Shown here piece after piece: positions 52,989 through 60,789 of a stretch of DNA of 64,000 bases; position 1 is the stretch's first letter; every line of letters begins with the position of its first letter. Source of the DNA: Clostridiales bacterium. Its GTDB lineage: Bacteria; Bacillota; Clostridia; Christensenellales; Borkfalkiaceae. The stretch covers positions 203,465 through 267,464 of the forward strand of contig SVHW01000001.1 of assembly GCA_015055655.1 (NCBI GenBank). The letters run 5' to 3'. Both the position numbers and the translations under genes were made by a program. Under the pieces are notes generated by a model. That model made no database searches. It saw only the letters and a program-made list of their open reading frames with translations, and was not told the origin of the DNA.

Positions 52989-54122
52989 ATGATATATTTT
53001 GACAACGCCGCCACGGGCGGCAGAAAACCCGACGTCGTTCTCTCCGCGGTTACCGCCGCCACAAAAGTATGCGCTAACCCCGGTAGAAGCGGACATAAAC
53101 TCTCCTTGTCCTGCGCAAAATTGGTGCAGGATTGTCGTAACGAATTAAACGGCGTTTTTCAAGGCTACGGCTATGAACGGGTTGTCTTTACGAAAAATTG
53201 TACGGAAGCGTTAAATATCGCGTTATTTGGCACGCTGCGCCAAGGCGACCACGTTATCGTAAGCTGTATGGAACACAACTCCGTTTTACGGCCTTTGGAA
53301 AAATTAAAAAAGGACGGCGTGATTCATTACGACGTTTGCCCCTTGCGTGGAAACAAGGAAAACGCCACGCTCGACTTACAATCGTTGCGCGCGCTTATTC
53401 AGCCGAATACCCGTCTCGTCGCCATATCCACCGCCTCTAACGTCAACGGGCTTATCCCCAATCTATCCGCCGTGAAAGCCGCTATACCGCAACACGTTTT
53501 ATTGCTTTGCGACGGCGCGCAGGGCGCAGGACATTTCCCCTTGCGTATGCAAGAGTTCGGCATCGATTTTCTCACCATTGCGGGACATAAAGGGTTACAC
53601 GCTTTACAAGGCAGCGGCGCGTTGCTCTTTTCCAATCGCATAGACCCTACCCCCTTGCTCTACGGCGGAACCGGCTCTTTAAGTGTTTCATTGGATATGC
53701 CCGATTTTTATCCCGACGGATTGGAAGCAGGCACTCTTGCTTTTCCCGCCGTACTATCTTTATTGGAAGGCGTACGCTATACGCAGGCGCATTTATCCAC
53801 GATACAAAACCGTTTACGCGCGCTGACGGAATATTTACTGCGCGGATTACGACGCCTTGAACACTACCAAACCTATTCCATCGCAAACGACTGCGGCATC
53901 GTAGCTATAAAACACGCTTTTTTGCAATCGGAATTTATCGCCGACTGCCTTTCTTCCGTTTACGATATCGCCGTACGCGGCGGATTGCATTGCGCGCCGC
54001 TGATGCACGAAGCGTTAGGAACGTTGGACGACGGACTGGTGCGCGTTTCCTTTTCTCATTATAACACGGAAAAGGAAATTGATACTCTGTTATTTGCCTT
54101 GCAAGACCTGCAAAGACGCTAA
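52989..54122 (+). CDS. Class V aminotransferase / cysteine desulfurase-like (EF2568 family)
   Basis: PLP enzyme related to IscS/SufS, 377 residues from an ATG at 52989 behind AGAGGTG. It starts MIYFDNAATGGRKPDVV and has ANPGRSGHKLSLSCAKLV, VVFTKNCTEALNIALFG, the PLP Asp/Gln region LLCDGAQGAGHFP near residue 180 and the PLP lysine in IAGHKGLHALQGSG near 201. These are features of the group named after Enterococcus EF2568, often found with selD and molybdenum hydroxylase genes. It is the only housekeeping-like gene on the plus strand. A desulfurase reaction feeding the DUF3343 protein is plausible but not shown. Confidence 0.9.
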   Translation: MIYFDNAATGGRKPDVVLSAVTAATKVCANPGRSGHKLSLSCAKLVQDCRNELNGVFQGYGYERVVFTKNCTEALNIALFGTLRQGDHVIVSCMEHNSVLRPLEKLKKDGVIHYDVCPLRGNKENATLDLQSLRALIQPNTRLVAISTASNVNGLIPNLSAVKAAIPQHVLLLCDGAQGAGHFPLRMQEFGIDFLTIAGHKGLHALQGSGALLFSNRIDPTPLLYGGTGSLSVSLDMPDFYPDGLEAGTLAFPAVLSLLEGVRYTQAHLSTIQNRLRALTEYLLRGLRRLEHYQTYSIANDCGIVAIKHAFLQSEFIADCLSSVYDIAVRGGLHCAPLMHEALGTLDDGLVRVSFSHYNTEKEIDTLLFALQDLQRR

Positions 54123-54391
54123 ATATTCTTTAATTTTTCCACGACACCGCGCAAGCGTTTGCGCTGAATACTATCCAACATCGGTGAAAACGTTTGATAA
54201 AACGCCTCTATCTCTTCGTTGGAAAGCGTACCCGCGCGTTTACTTTTTTCCGCTTCTATAAGAATACTACGCATCATATCGGCGTTGCTTTTGCCGTGAT
54301 ACGCCGCCGCGATTTTTTTCGTCAATTCTTCCGCGCTTGCCGCCGTTTCGTTGTTTTCCGTTCCACCCGTAAACTCTTTAAAACTTTTCAT
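54119..54391 (-). CDS. Small conserved-looking protein, function unknown
   Basis: A 90-residue, mostly helical protein starting MKSFKEFTGG, with KIAAAYHGKSNADMMRSIL and a basic end (QRKRLRGVVEKLKNI). The layout (short disordered start, then a pair of helices) resembles small sporulation or coat-type proteins of Clostridia, but I cannot name a family. GCGGAGG precedes the ATG. It converges with the aminotransferase (4-base overlap) and diverges from the next small gene. Confidence 0.7.
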   Translation of the reverse strand: MKSFKEFTGGTENNETAASAEELTKKIAAAYHGKSNADMMRSILIEAEKSKRAGTLSNEEIEAFYQTFSPMLDSIQRKRLRGVVEKLKNI

Positions 54392-54453
54392 ACACACCTC
54401 CGCTTTTACTGTTATATCCTATTCCCGATAACAATTTTTCGTGACCGAACGCA

Positions 54454-54459
54454 TATAAT
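54454..54459 (+). promoter_or_regulatory. -10-like element directly before the 54465 gene
   Basis: GCATATAATAC places TATAAT six bases before the ATG. No good -35 is visible for the main sigma factor. CATATAATA also fits the CATAnnnTA form of sporulation sigma-K -10 elements. Either way the transcript would begin at the start codon. Confidence 0.4.
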
Positions 54460-54464
54460 ACGAT

Positions 54465-54776
54465 ATGGAAATCTGCATTTTAATCTTGTTATACTATCTC
54501 GCTCAAAACCCAGATTTTACGGAAAGCGTAAAACCAATTATGAGTAAACTGAAAGACTCCGAACGTATGCTTGCCTTTTTAAACGATTTGTCTAAGTTTA
54601 CGCAAACGTTCAGCAGTGCGCAACCGCCAATAAATAACGAGAAAGGCGAACGCCCTCCAAAGCAGGAAACAAACTGTAATAAAGACGAAAAAAATTCGCA
54701 ATCCCCTACAACGGGAATCGCGAACGAATTCATTGAACAATTGTTAGAAAACTATTTCCAAAAAAACGTCAAATAA
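54465..54776 (+). CDS. Small protein, function unknown
   Basis: A 103-residue protein: a hydrophobic start (MEICILILLYYLAQNP), a helical part (SKLKDSERMLAFLNDLSKF), a disordered Pro/Asn/Lys-rich middle and a last amphipathic helix (IANEFIEQLLENYF). No family recognised. There is no ribosome binding site; a -10-like element lies 6 bases before the ATG, suggesting a leaderless message. It overlaps the convergent SDR gene by 8 bases. Its base composition matches the neighbours. Confidence 0.6.
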   Translation: MEICILILLYYLAQNPDFTESVKPIMSKLKDSERMLAFLNDLSKFTQTFSSAQPPINNEKGERPPKQETNCNKDEKNSQSPTTGIANEFIEQLLENYFQKNVK

Positions 54777-55467
54777 CGGAAAACCCACCGTTTACGGGAA
54801 TATCTACCCCGGTAACGTACTCGTTTTCGTCCAAGAAAAGCACTGCTTTCACGACGTCTTCACAAATCCCGATGCGTCCCATCGGGATTTCCTCCTTCAT
54901 TGCGGCAATTTCCTCTTCCGTAAAATGCGCGTTCATAGGCGTATCGATTACCCCGGGTGACACGGCGTTCACACGAATTCCCGAATAACCAAGTTCTTTG
55001 GCGAGCGCTTTCGTAAACCCTAAAAGCGCCGCTTTAGACGCTGAATACACGCTTTCACAGCTACCGCCGACTTCCCCCCAAACGGAAGAAATATTAACGA
55101 TTAAACCGCTTTTCTGCGCTATCATACCTTTCGCCGCTTCACGAGAACAAAGAAACGCGCCGCCCATATTCACGTCGAATACACGGCGATACTCCGCAAA
55201 GGACACGTCTTGCAGCTGTTTGATAAGAGAAACCCCCGCGTTATTGACAAGCACGTCCACTTTGCCGACGTTTTGAAACAACGCCGTCACCGCTTCTTCA
55301 TCGGCTACGTCCACTCGATACGTTTCTAACCCAAATCGCTTCGCCTCTGCCGCGCTGTTTTCGTCTTTGGAATACGTAACGCATACGCGACAACCCTTAT
55401 ATTTGTAAGCCTTGGCTATTGCAAAACCAATACCGCGTACGCCACCCGTTATTAAGACCGTTTTCAT
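54769..55467 (-). CDS. Short-chain dehydrogenase/reductase (FabG-like)
   Basis: A 232-residue NAD(P)-dependent reductase. The cofactor motif TGGVRGIGFAIA is near residue 7, NNAG near 78, and the catalytic Ser-Tyr-Lys are in NISSVWG and YSASKAALLGF near 131-150. The end ITGVDIPVNGG-type sequence (VTGVDIPVNGGFSVI) matches FabG-like enzymes. It lies 12 bases after aroK at the end of the aro unit. It may be a 3-oxoacyl-ACP reductase, but no fatty-acid genes are near, so the substrate is open. Confidence 0.87.
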   Translation of the reverse strand: MKTVLITGGVRGIGFAIAKAYKYKGCRVCVTYSKDENSAAEAKRFGLETYRVDVADEEAVTALFQNVGKVDVLVNNAGVSLIKQLQDVSFAEYRRVFDVNMGGAFLCSREAAKGMIAQKSGLIVNISSVWGEVGGSCESVYSASKAALLGFTKALAKELGYSGIRVNAVSPGVIDTPMNAHFTEEEIAAMKEEIPMGRIGICEDVVKAVLFLDENEYVTGVDIPVNGGFSVI

Positions 55468-55479
55468 CTTTTTATCCTT

Positions 55480-55980
55480 TTATTTTTTGATATTTTTTAC
55501 TATCTCAAGCGCAATCGTTTCAGGATTTTTACCATCGACGTCTATCGTATAATCCGCAACCCGTTCGTAAATATCCGCCCGCGCGCAAAGCAATTTTTCT
55601 ATACGTTTTTCTACGTCTTCCCCTTTTAATAACGGACGGGAATCATCCAATCGTAAACGCTGTACAAGCGTTTCTTTTTTTGCCCGCAGATATACTATTT
55701 TTCCAACGCTTTTCAATAATTCGACGTTCGCTTTTCGCAAAACCAAACCGCCGCCCACGGATAAAATCACCTCATCTTTCTCACAAAGCGATTGCACCGT
55801 TTCCGTTTCCAACGCGCGAAAATATTCCTCGCCGTATTTATCGAAGATATCCGTAATTTTACCATACTTTTCTTCGATAACGGCGTCCGTGTCTACGCAT
55901 TGCATATCGGTAATATCTGCAAGTTTTTTGCCGACGGTGGTTTTCCCTGCCCCCATCATACCGCACAAGGTAAGTATCAT
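55480..55980 (-). CDS. aroK: Shikimate kinase
   Basis: Phosphorylates shikimate at the 3-hydroxyl. The 166-residue protein has the P-loop CGMMGAGKTTVGKKLA near residue 6, the shikimate-binding DTDAVIEEKYG near 31 and FRALETE near 55, VGGGLVL near 77, and the lid DDSRPLL near 113. It is 7 bases after aroQ. Confidence 0.95.
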   Translation of the reverse strand: MILTLCGMMGAGKTTVGKKLADITDMQCVDTDAVIEEKYGKITDIFDKYGEEYFRALETETVQSLCEKDEVILSVGGGLVLRKANVELLKSVGKIVYLRAKKETLVQRLRLDDSRPLLKGEDVEKRIEKLLCARADIYERVADYTIDVDGKNPETIALEIVKNIKK

Positions 55981-55987
55981 AATTCCC

Positions 55988-56425
55988 TCAATTTAATTGC
56001 GTTTTCAACCCTACGATAGCCGCCAAATAACTGCCTGCGCCAAAACCGCAAACCGTACCTTTACATACCTCGGAAATCACGCTGACGTTACGGAAATCTT
56101 CACGGGCGTGAACGTTGGAAATATGCACCTCCGCCACGGGCACGTCAATAGCCGCAATCGCGTCGCGCAGGGCATAACTATAATGCGTAAACGCCCCCGC
56201 ATTTAGCAAAATCCCATCAAACTTTTTGCCCTCGTTCGCTTCGTGTAATTTATTCACCAGTTCGCCTTCGATATTGCTTTGATAAAATTCCGCCTCGTCG
56301 CCGTTTTCCTCGCAATACGCCGCTATGCGCGCGTTGAGTTCTTCTAAGGTAGCCGTACCGTACACGCCCTTTTCACGTTTGCCTGTAAGGTTAAGATTTA
56401 CCCCGTTAATAATTAAAAATTTCAT
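55988..56425 (-). CDS. aroQ: 3-dehydroquinate dehydratase, type II
   Basis: Dehydrates 3-dehydroquinate. The 145-residue protein shows NGVNLNLTGKREKGVYG with the catalytic Arg and Tyr near residues 16-22, YQSNIEGELVNKLHEA near 50, LNAGAFTHYSYALRDAI near 75 and EVHISNVHAREDFR near 100 with the catalytic His. The ATG at 56425 has GGAGG upstream. It is in line with the other aro genes. Confidence 0.95.
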   Translation of the reverse strand: MKFLIINGVNLNLTGKREKGVYGTATLEELNARIAAYCEENGDEAEFYQSNIEGELVNKLHEANEGKKFDGILLNAGAFTHYSYALRDAIAAIDVPVAEVHISNVHAREDFRNVSVISEVCKGTVCGFGAGSYLAAIVGLKTQLN

Positions 56426-56452
56426 AACTTGCCTCCGCAAATATTCTTTTGT

Positions 56453-57268
56453 TTATTCTCCGTACACTCGTACGTATTTTTGATACAATGCCTCTGCCTC
56501 GTCGCGCATCGGGGTTTTATCTAAATACAAACAATCCGCAAAATACGCCTGATAAAACAGCATAGACGCACCGTTACAGATTGACAACCCTTGCCCTTCC
56601 GCAAGCTGTAAAAACTGCGATTTTTTCGGCGTATAAATTAAATCTACCGCCGCCTCCGCGCCTTGAAACGCCGCGCCCGTTACAGGGGATTGTCCTTCCG
56701 TATCGTGCATACCTACCCCCGTGCAATTCACGAGAATATCAAACCCACCGCTTTCGGGATTGTCCGCCGCACTCACGCCAAGTTGTTGACAGGTTTCCTC
56801 TAATTTTTCGCGCCGACGAGCATATACGTACACCTTTGCACCGACGTTTTTCAACGCCACAGCAGAACTCCTCCCTGCGCCGCCTGCACCTAAAACGAGC
56901 ACTTTTTTCTCTTTAACGTTTATCCCTGCCCCGTCTAACATTTGCAAAAAGCCAACGCCGTCGGTATTATATCCTTTGCGCGTAGCGCAAACCACGGTAT
57001 TTACCGCGCCGCACGCAAACGCGTCGCCATAGACGCCGTCCAAATATTCAAATATATCTCTCTTATATGGAATCGTCACGTTGAACCCGTCGAAATCGCC
57101 AAGCAATCTGCGCATAGCGATATCAAAACCGTCGGGAGAAACGGAAAAACGTTCGTAAAGACACTCTATTCCCCATTGTCCCAAAATAAAGTTATGGATT
57201 CTTTCGCTATTCGATTTAGAAACGTCTTTCCCAATCAATCCAAGACGTAGCGTTTGTTTTTTTTGCAT
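56453..57268 (-). CDS. aroE: Shikimate dehydrogenase (NADP)
   Basis: Reduces 3-dehydroshikimate. The 271-residue protein has the substrate SKSNSERIHN near residue 17, the catalytic Lys in FNVTIPYKRDI near 65, DGVGFLQML near 100, the cofactor motif VLVLGAGGAGRSSAVAL near 122, and GNGASMLFYQA-like (CNGASMLFYQAYFA) near the end. 14 bases after aroA. Confidence 0.95.
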   Translation of the reverse strand: MQKKQTLRLGLIGKDVSKSNSERIHNFILGQWGIECLYERFSVSPDGFDIAMRRLLGDFDGFNVTIPYKRDIFEYLDGVYGDAFACGAVNTVVCATRKGYNTDGVGFLQMLDGAGINVKEKKVLVLGAGGAGRSSAVALKNVGAKVYVYARRREKLEETCQQLGVSAADNPESGGFDILVNCTGVGMHDTEGQSPVTGAAFQGAEAAVDLIYTPKKSQFLQLAEGQGLSICNGASMLFYQAYFADCLYLDKTPMRDEAEALYQKYVRVYGE

Positions 57269-57282
57269 CGTATTTTTCGTCC

Positions 57283-58542
57283 TTATGCGCGAACGCCAAG
57301 TTTTTCAAAAAAATCAGGGAAGGATATGGCGCAACAATCAGGGCGCAAAATATATCCGCCGTTTTCGCTGGCAATCAACCCTACCGCCGCCGTCATCGCA
57401 ATGCGGTGGTCTAAATAACTATCCACGTTGCCGCCAACAAGTTTTTTCTTTCCACGGATAACAAATCCGTCTTCCAATTCTTCACAATCTCCGCCCAGAT
57501 TTTGGATAAGTTCCGCCGTCGTACGTATTCTGTCACTTTCCTTTACACGCAATTCTTTTGCGCCCGTGATACGGCTTTCCCCGTCCGCATACGCGCACAA
57601 CAGCGCAACGAGGGGTAACTCGTCAATCATAGACGGCACTTCTTCCGCCGTTAAAGTAATTCCGCGCATCAAAGAGCGTTCCACCAAAATATCCGCGGTT
57701 TCTTCACCGCCGGACACTCGTTTATTCAACAGCGAATACTTGACACCCAATTTATCAAATGCAGTTAAAATGCCCGTGCGCGTAGGATTTATACCTACGT
57801 TTTTGCACAGCGTTTTTCCTTTTAATGCGCCAAGCGCCATAAAATACGCCGCCGAAGAAATATCGCTTGGTACGCGTACGTCCACACAAGACAACTCGCT
57901 TTTCGAAACGGAAACTTTATTCCCTTCCACGCAGACGTTCGCGCCCATCGCCGCAAGCAAACGCTCGGTATGGTCACGAGATTTTACAGGTTCGGTAACG
58001 CTTGTTTTTCCACTTGCGGAAATTCCCGCAAGCAGTATCGCGCTTTTTACCTGCGCAGAAGCAATTTGCAAAGCAATATCCGCGCCGTGCAAAACCGACG
58101 GCGCAATTTCCACGGGCGCACGCCCGTCCGTCGTGCGAATATTTGCGCCCAGCAAAGACAACGGTTGCGCCACTCGATTCATAGGACGGGAAGAAAGCGA
58201 CGCATCTCCAACGAGGGTAACGTCAATCCCTTTTCCTGCCGCAAACCCCGTCAAAAGGCGAATCGTCGTGCCGGAGTTGCCACAATCAAGACGCATACCG
58301 CGACGAAAATTGGGCGTACCCTGCACGCGAAGCGTCGTTCCGTCAATATCGATTTGTGCCCCAAGCGCGCGCATACAACGGCAGGTAGATACGCAATCCT
58401 CACCCATCAGCGCGTTGGTAATCACCGCTTCGCCTTCCGCGCCACCGTTAAACATAATAGCGCGATGCGTAATAGATTTATCCCCCGGTAAATCGAATTC
58501 TCCTTCAAACGTATTTCTCGATTGTATGAATAACATACTCAA
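57283..58542 (-). CDS. aroA: 3-phosphoshikimate 1-carboxyvinyltransferase (EPSP synthase)
   Basis: Transfers enolpyruvyl from PEP to shikimate-3-phosphate. The 419-residue protein has LPGDKSITHRAIM near residue 18, LDCGNSGTTIRLLTGF near 84, the DASLSSRPM segment, DELPLVALLCAYADG near 305, and LRVKESDRIRTTAELI near 330. 8 bases after aroB. Confidence 0.96.
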   Translation of the reverse strand: MSMLFIQSRNTFEGEFDLPGDKSITHRAIMFNGGAEGEAVITNALMGEDCVSTCRCMRALGAQIDIDGTTLRVQGTPNFRRGMRLDCGNSGTTIRLLTGFAAGKGIDVTLVGDASLSSRPMNRVAQPLSLLGANIRTTDGRAPVEIAPSVLHGADIALQIASAQVKSAILLAGISASGKTSVTEPVKSRDHTERLLAAMGANVCVEGNKVSVSKSELSCVDVRVPSDISSAAYFMALGALKGKTLCKNVGINPTRTGILTAFDKLGVKYSLLNKRVSGGEETADILVERSLMRGITLTAEEVPSMIDELPLVALLCAYADGESRITGAKELRVKESDRIRTTAELIQNLGGDCEELEDGFVIRGKKKLVGGNVDSYLDHRIAMTAAVGLIASENGGYILRPDCCAISFPDFFEKLGVRA

Positions 58543-58550
58543 ACCTTCTT

Positions 58551-59609
58551 TTATAAACTTTTAACCGCCGTTTCTAACGCCGTAACGTAGCTATCAAACG
58601 GCAACGTAAACGTCGTCCAAACGCCCTTGGACTTTGCCACCGACATATTGACCTTGTCGTTGCTATCGTTTTTCTTATCCGTTTTTGCCTTTTCCGCATA
58701 CTGCTTGACGTTTGAAAAATCAGGCGTGGACGTCGGCAAAATTGCAAGCGCCTTTTTCACAATCGCCAACAAGCTTTCCCCGTATTCCTTGTCGCATACG
58801 CCGTACGTTATCGCCGCTTGCGTTTCAAAAAACATACCGTATAATACGCTTTCTCCGTGCGAAAGCCCCGTGGAAAGTTCGATGGCGTGCCCCGTTGTAT
58901 GTCCAACGTTTAAAGAGCGACGCTCTCCCGATTCTTTTTCGTCCATTTCCACTACTTTCACCTTATAGCGGATACACTTTTCTATCAAGCCTTGCAAAAA
59001 AGACGTTTCCGTATAATCGTTTTGCTTTGTAAGCATATCGAATATCTCTTTATCAAGCGCGGCGTATTTTACAATTTCACCAATACCGCACTTTACCTCG
59101 CGCATTGGCAACGTTTGCAAAAACGACGGCGCAACCAATACTTCGCAAGGCTGATAAAACGCCCCTACGAGATTTTTTACGCCACCCAAATCCACCGCCG
59201 TTTTTCCGCCGACGCTGCTATCCACTTGCGCCAATAACGTCGTGGGGATTTGCACGCAGGAAATCCCACGCATATACAACGCCGCCGCCAAGCCACCAAT
59301 ATCACCTACGACGCCGCCGCCAACGGCAAACAAACGGGACGTTCGCAATAGCCCAGCGCGGCTCATCGCTTCTAAAATGCTTTGCAGGGAAAAGAAATTT
59401 TTATTTTCTTCCCCAGCCGAAAGCACGAAAATTTCTACGCCGTCAAAATAGCGTTTGAAAAAATCGGGGTACAGCTCGTATACGTTGGTGTCGGTTATCA
59501 CGAAGTTCTTTTGCCCTTGCAACAACTGGGGCAACCGAGCCGTTATTGCCTCGTCCCCCACGAAAATCGTCCCCGTCGTCGTTTGCGTTTTTAATTGAAT
59601 CGTTTCCAT
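58551..59609 (-). CDS. aroB: 3-dehydroquinate synthase
   Basis: Cyclises DAHP to 3-dehydroquinate using NAD and a metal. The 352-residue protein has AVGGGVVGDIGGLAAALYMRGI near residue 96, PTTLLAQVDSSVGGKTAVDL near 122, KNLVGAFYQP near 145, and the metal His in LNVGHTTGHAIE near 232 and LSHGESVLYGM near 250. It follows aroC by 13 bases. Confidence 0.95.
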   Translation of the reverse strand: METIQLKTQTTTGTIFVGDEAITARLPQLLQGQKNFVITDTNVYELYPDFFKRYFDGVEIFVLSAGEENKNFFSLQSILEAMSRAGLLRTSRLFAVGGGVVGDIGGLAAALYMRGISCVQIPTTLLAQVDSSVGGKTAVDLGGVKNLVGAFYQPCEVLVAPSFLQTLPMREVKCGIGEIVKYAALDKEIFDMLTKQNDYTETSFLQGLIEKCIRYKVKVVEMDEKESGERRSLNVGHTTGHAIELSTGLSHGESVLYGMFFETQAAITYGVCDKEYGESLLAIVKKALAILPTSTPDFSNVKQYAEKAKTDKKNDSNDKVNMSVAKSKGVWTTFTLPFDSYVTALETAVKSL

Positions 59610-59622
59610 TTTGTATCCTTAC

Positions 59623-60762
59623 TTACGGCAAAAGTTGATATCTTTGTGCCATTTCTTCCATCGTATCGCCGCCCAATCGCGCCGCCACGACGTCTGCAAT
59701 CACTTGCGCCACCACCGCTTCGGCAATAATTTCCAAAGCAAAAATAGCGCAAACGTCGCTGCGTTCCGATGCCGCTTTCGTCTTTTCCTTCGTATTATAA
59801 TCCACCGTTTGCAAGCCTTGCATCAACGTGGGTATCGGTTTCATTGCCACCCGTAAAACGATTTCTTCGCCGTTGGACATACCGCCTTCGATGCCGCCCG
59901 CGCGATTGGTAACACGATAAAAGCCCTTCCCTTCGTCATAATAAATTTCGTCGTGAACGTTTTTCCCGCTATCGCGTGCCGCGTCAAAACCCAAACCGAT
60001 TTCCACGCCTTTCACCGCTTGAATACTCATTAACCCTTGCGCGAGTTTCGCGTCCAATTTTTCCGCGTACGTCATTACGCTACCAAAACCGCTTTTTAAG
60101 CCTTTCACGCGTATCTCTACGATACCCCCAGCCGTATCGCCGTCTTTTTTTAATTGCGCAATCTTTTCCTCCGCTTGTTGTATCGCGGTTTCGTCTATCA
60201 TCCCCACGGACGTCGTCTTTGCCTTTTGTAAATCCTCAAACGCGTAATCGCCGTTATCTTGCACGCCGCAAATTTCTTGTACGTAACCGCCGATTTCTAT
60301 GCCGAGCGCAGACAAATATTGTTTATATACGCCGCCAGCCGCCACGCGAATCGCCGTTTCTCGCGCCGAAGCGCGTTCTAAAACGTTGCGCGCGTCCGTT
60401 TGACGGAATTTGATAACCCCTGTCAAATCCGCATGGCCGGGACGTACTTTCGTCAACGCCTTTTGCGACATTGCCGCCTCGTCACACTCGCCATCTGCCA
60501 TACTCTTTGACCAATTTTCATAATCCTTGTTATATATGCAAAGCGTAACGGGGCTGCCCAGCGTTTCGCCGTTTCTTACCCCCGTCAAAATCTCCGCGCA
60601 ATCCTTTTCAATTTTTTGCCGTCCGCCACGGCCAAAACCGCTTTGTCTTAACGCAAGCAGCCGATTGATTTGTTCTAAATCTACTTTTAAATGAGCAGGC
60701 AAGCCTTCAATAATTGCCAAAAGCGCCTTGCCGTGCGATTCCCCTGCCGTTGTCAATTTCAT
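59623..60762 (-). CDS. aroC: Chorismate synthase
   Basis: Makes chorismate from EPSP with reduced FMN. The 379-residue protein has TAGESHGKALLAIIEGLPA at the start, RPGHADLTGVIKF near residue 105, NVLERASARETAIRVAAG near 122, and NRAGGIEGGMSNGEEIVLRVAMKPI near 287, split by the FMN loop. First of the aro genes, 27 bases after clpC with no terminator between. Confidence 0.96.
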   Translation of the reverse strand: MKLTTAGESHGKALLAIIEGLPAHLKVDLEQINRLLALRQSGFGRGGRQKIEKDCAEILTGVRNGETLGSPVTLCIYNKDYENWSKSMADGECDEAAMSQKALTKVRPGHADLTGVIKFRQTDARNVLERASARETAIRVAAGGVYKQYLSALGIEIGGYVQEICGVQDNGDYAFEDLQKAKTTSVGMIDETAIQQAEEKIAQLKKDGDTAGGIVEIRVKGLKSGFGSVMTYAEKLDAKLAQGLMSIQAVKGVEIGLGFDAARDSGKNVHDEIYYDEGKGFYRVTNRAGGIEGGMSNGEEIVLRVAMKPIPTLMQGLQTVDYNTKEKTKAASERSDVCAIFALEIIAEAVVAQVIADVVAARLGGDTMEEMAQRYQLLP

Positions 60763-60789
60763 AATTATCTCCTCTATCGTACGTAAACG

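Noticed and set aside
52982-52991. TGCTATAAT as a promoter -10 of the aminotransferase gene
   Set aside because: It overlaps the ATG itself and the AGAGGTG ribosome binding site; no -35 fits. More likely chance within the Shine-Dalgarno to start region.
57428-58564. 378-codon open frame on the plus strand opposite aroA
   Set aside because: aroA has all its motifs in the minus frame; the opposite frame is a by-product of its codon use.
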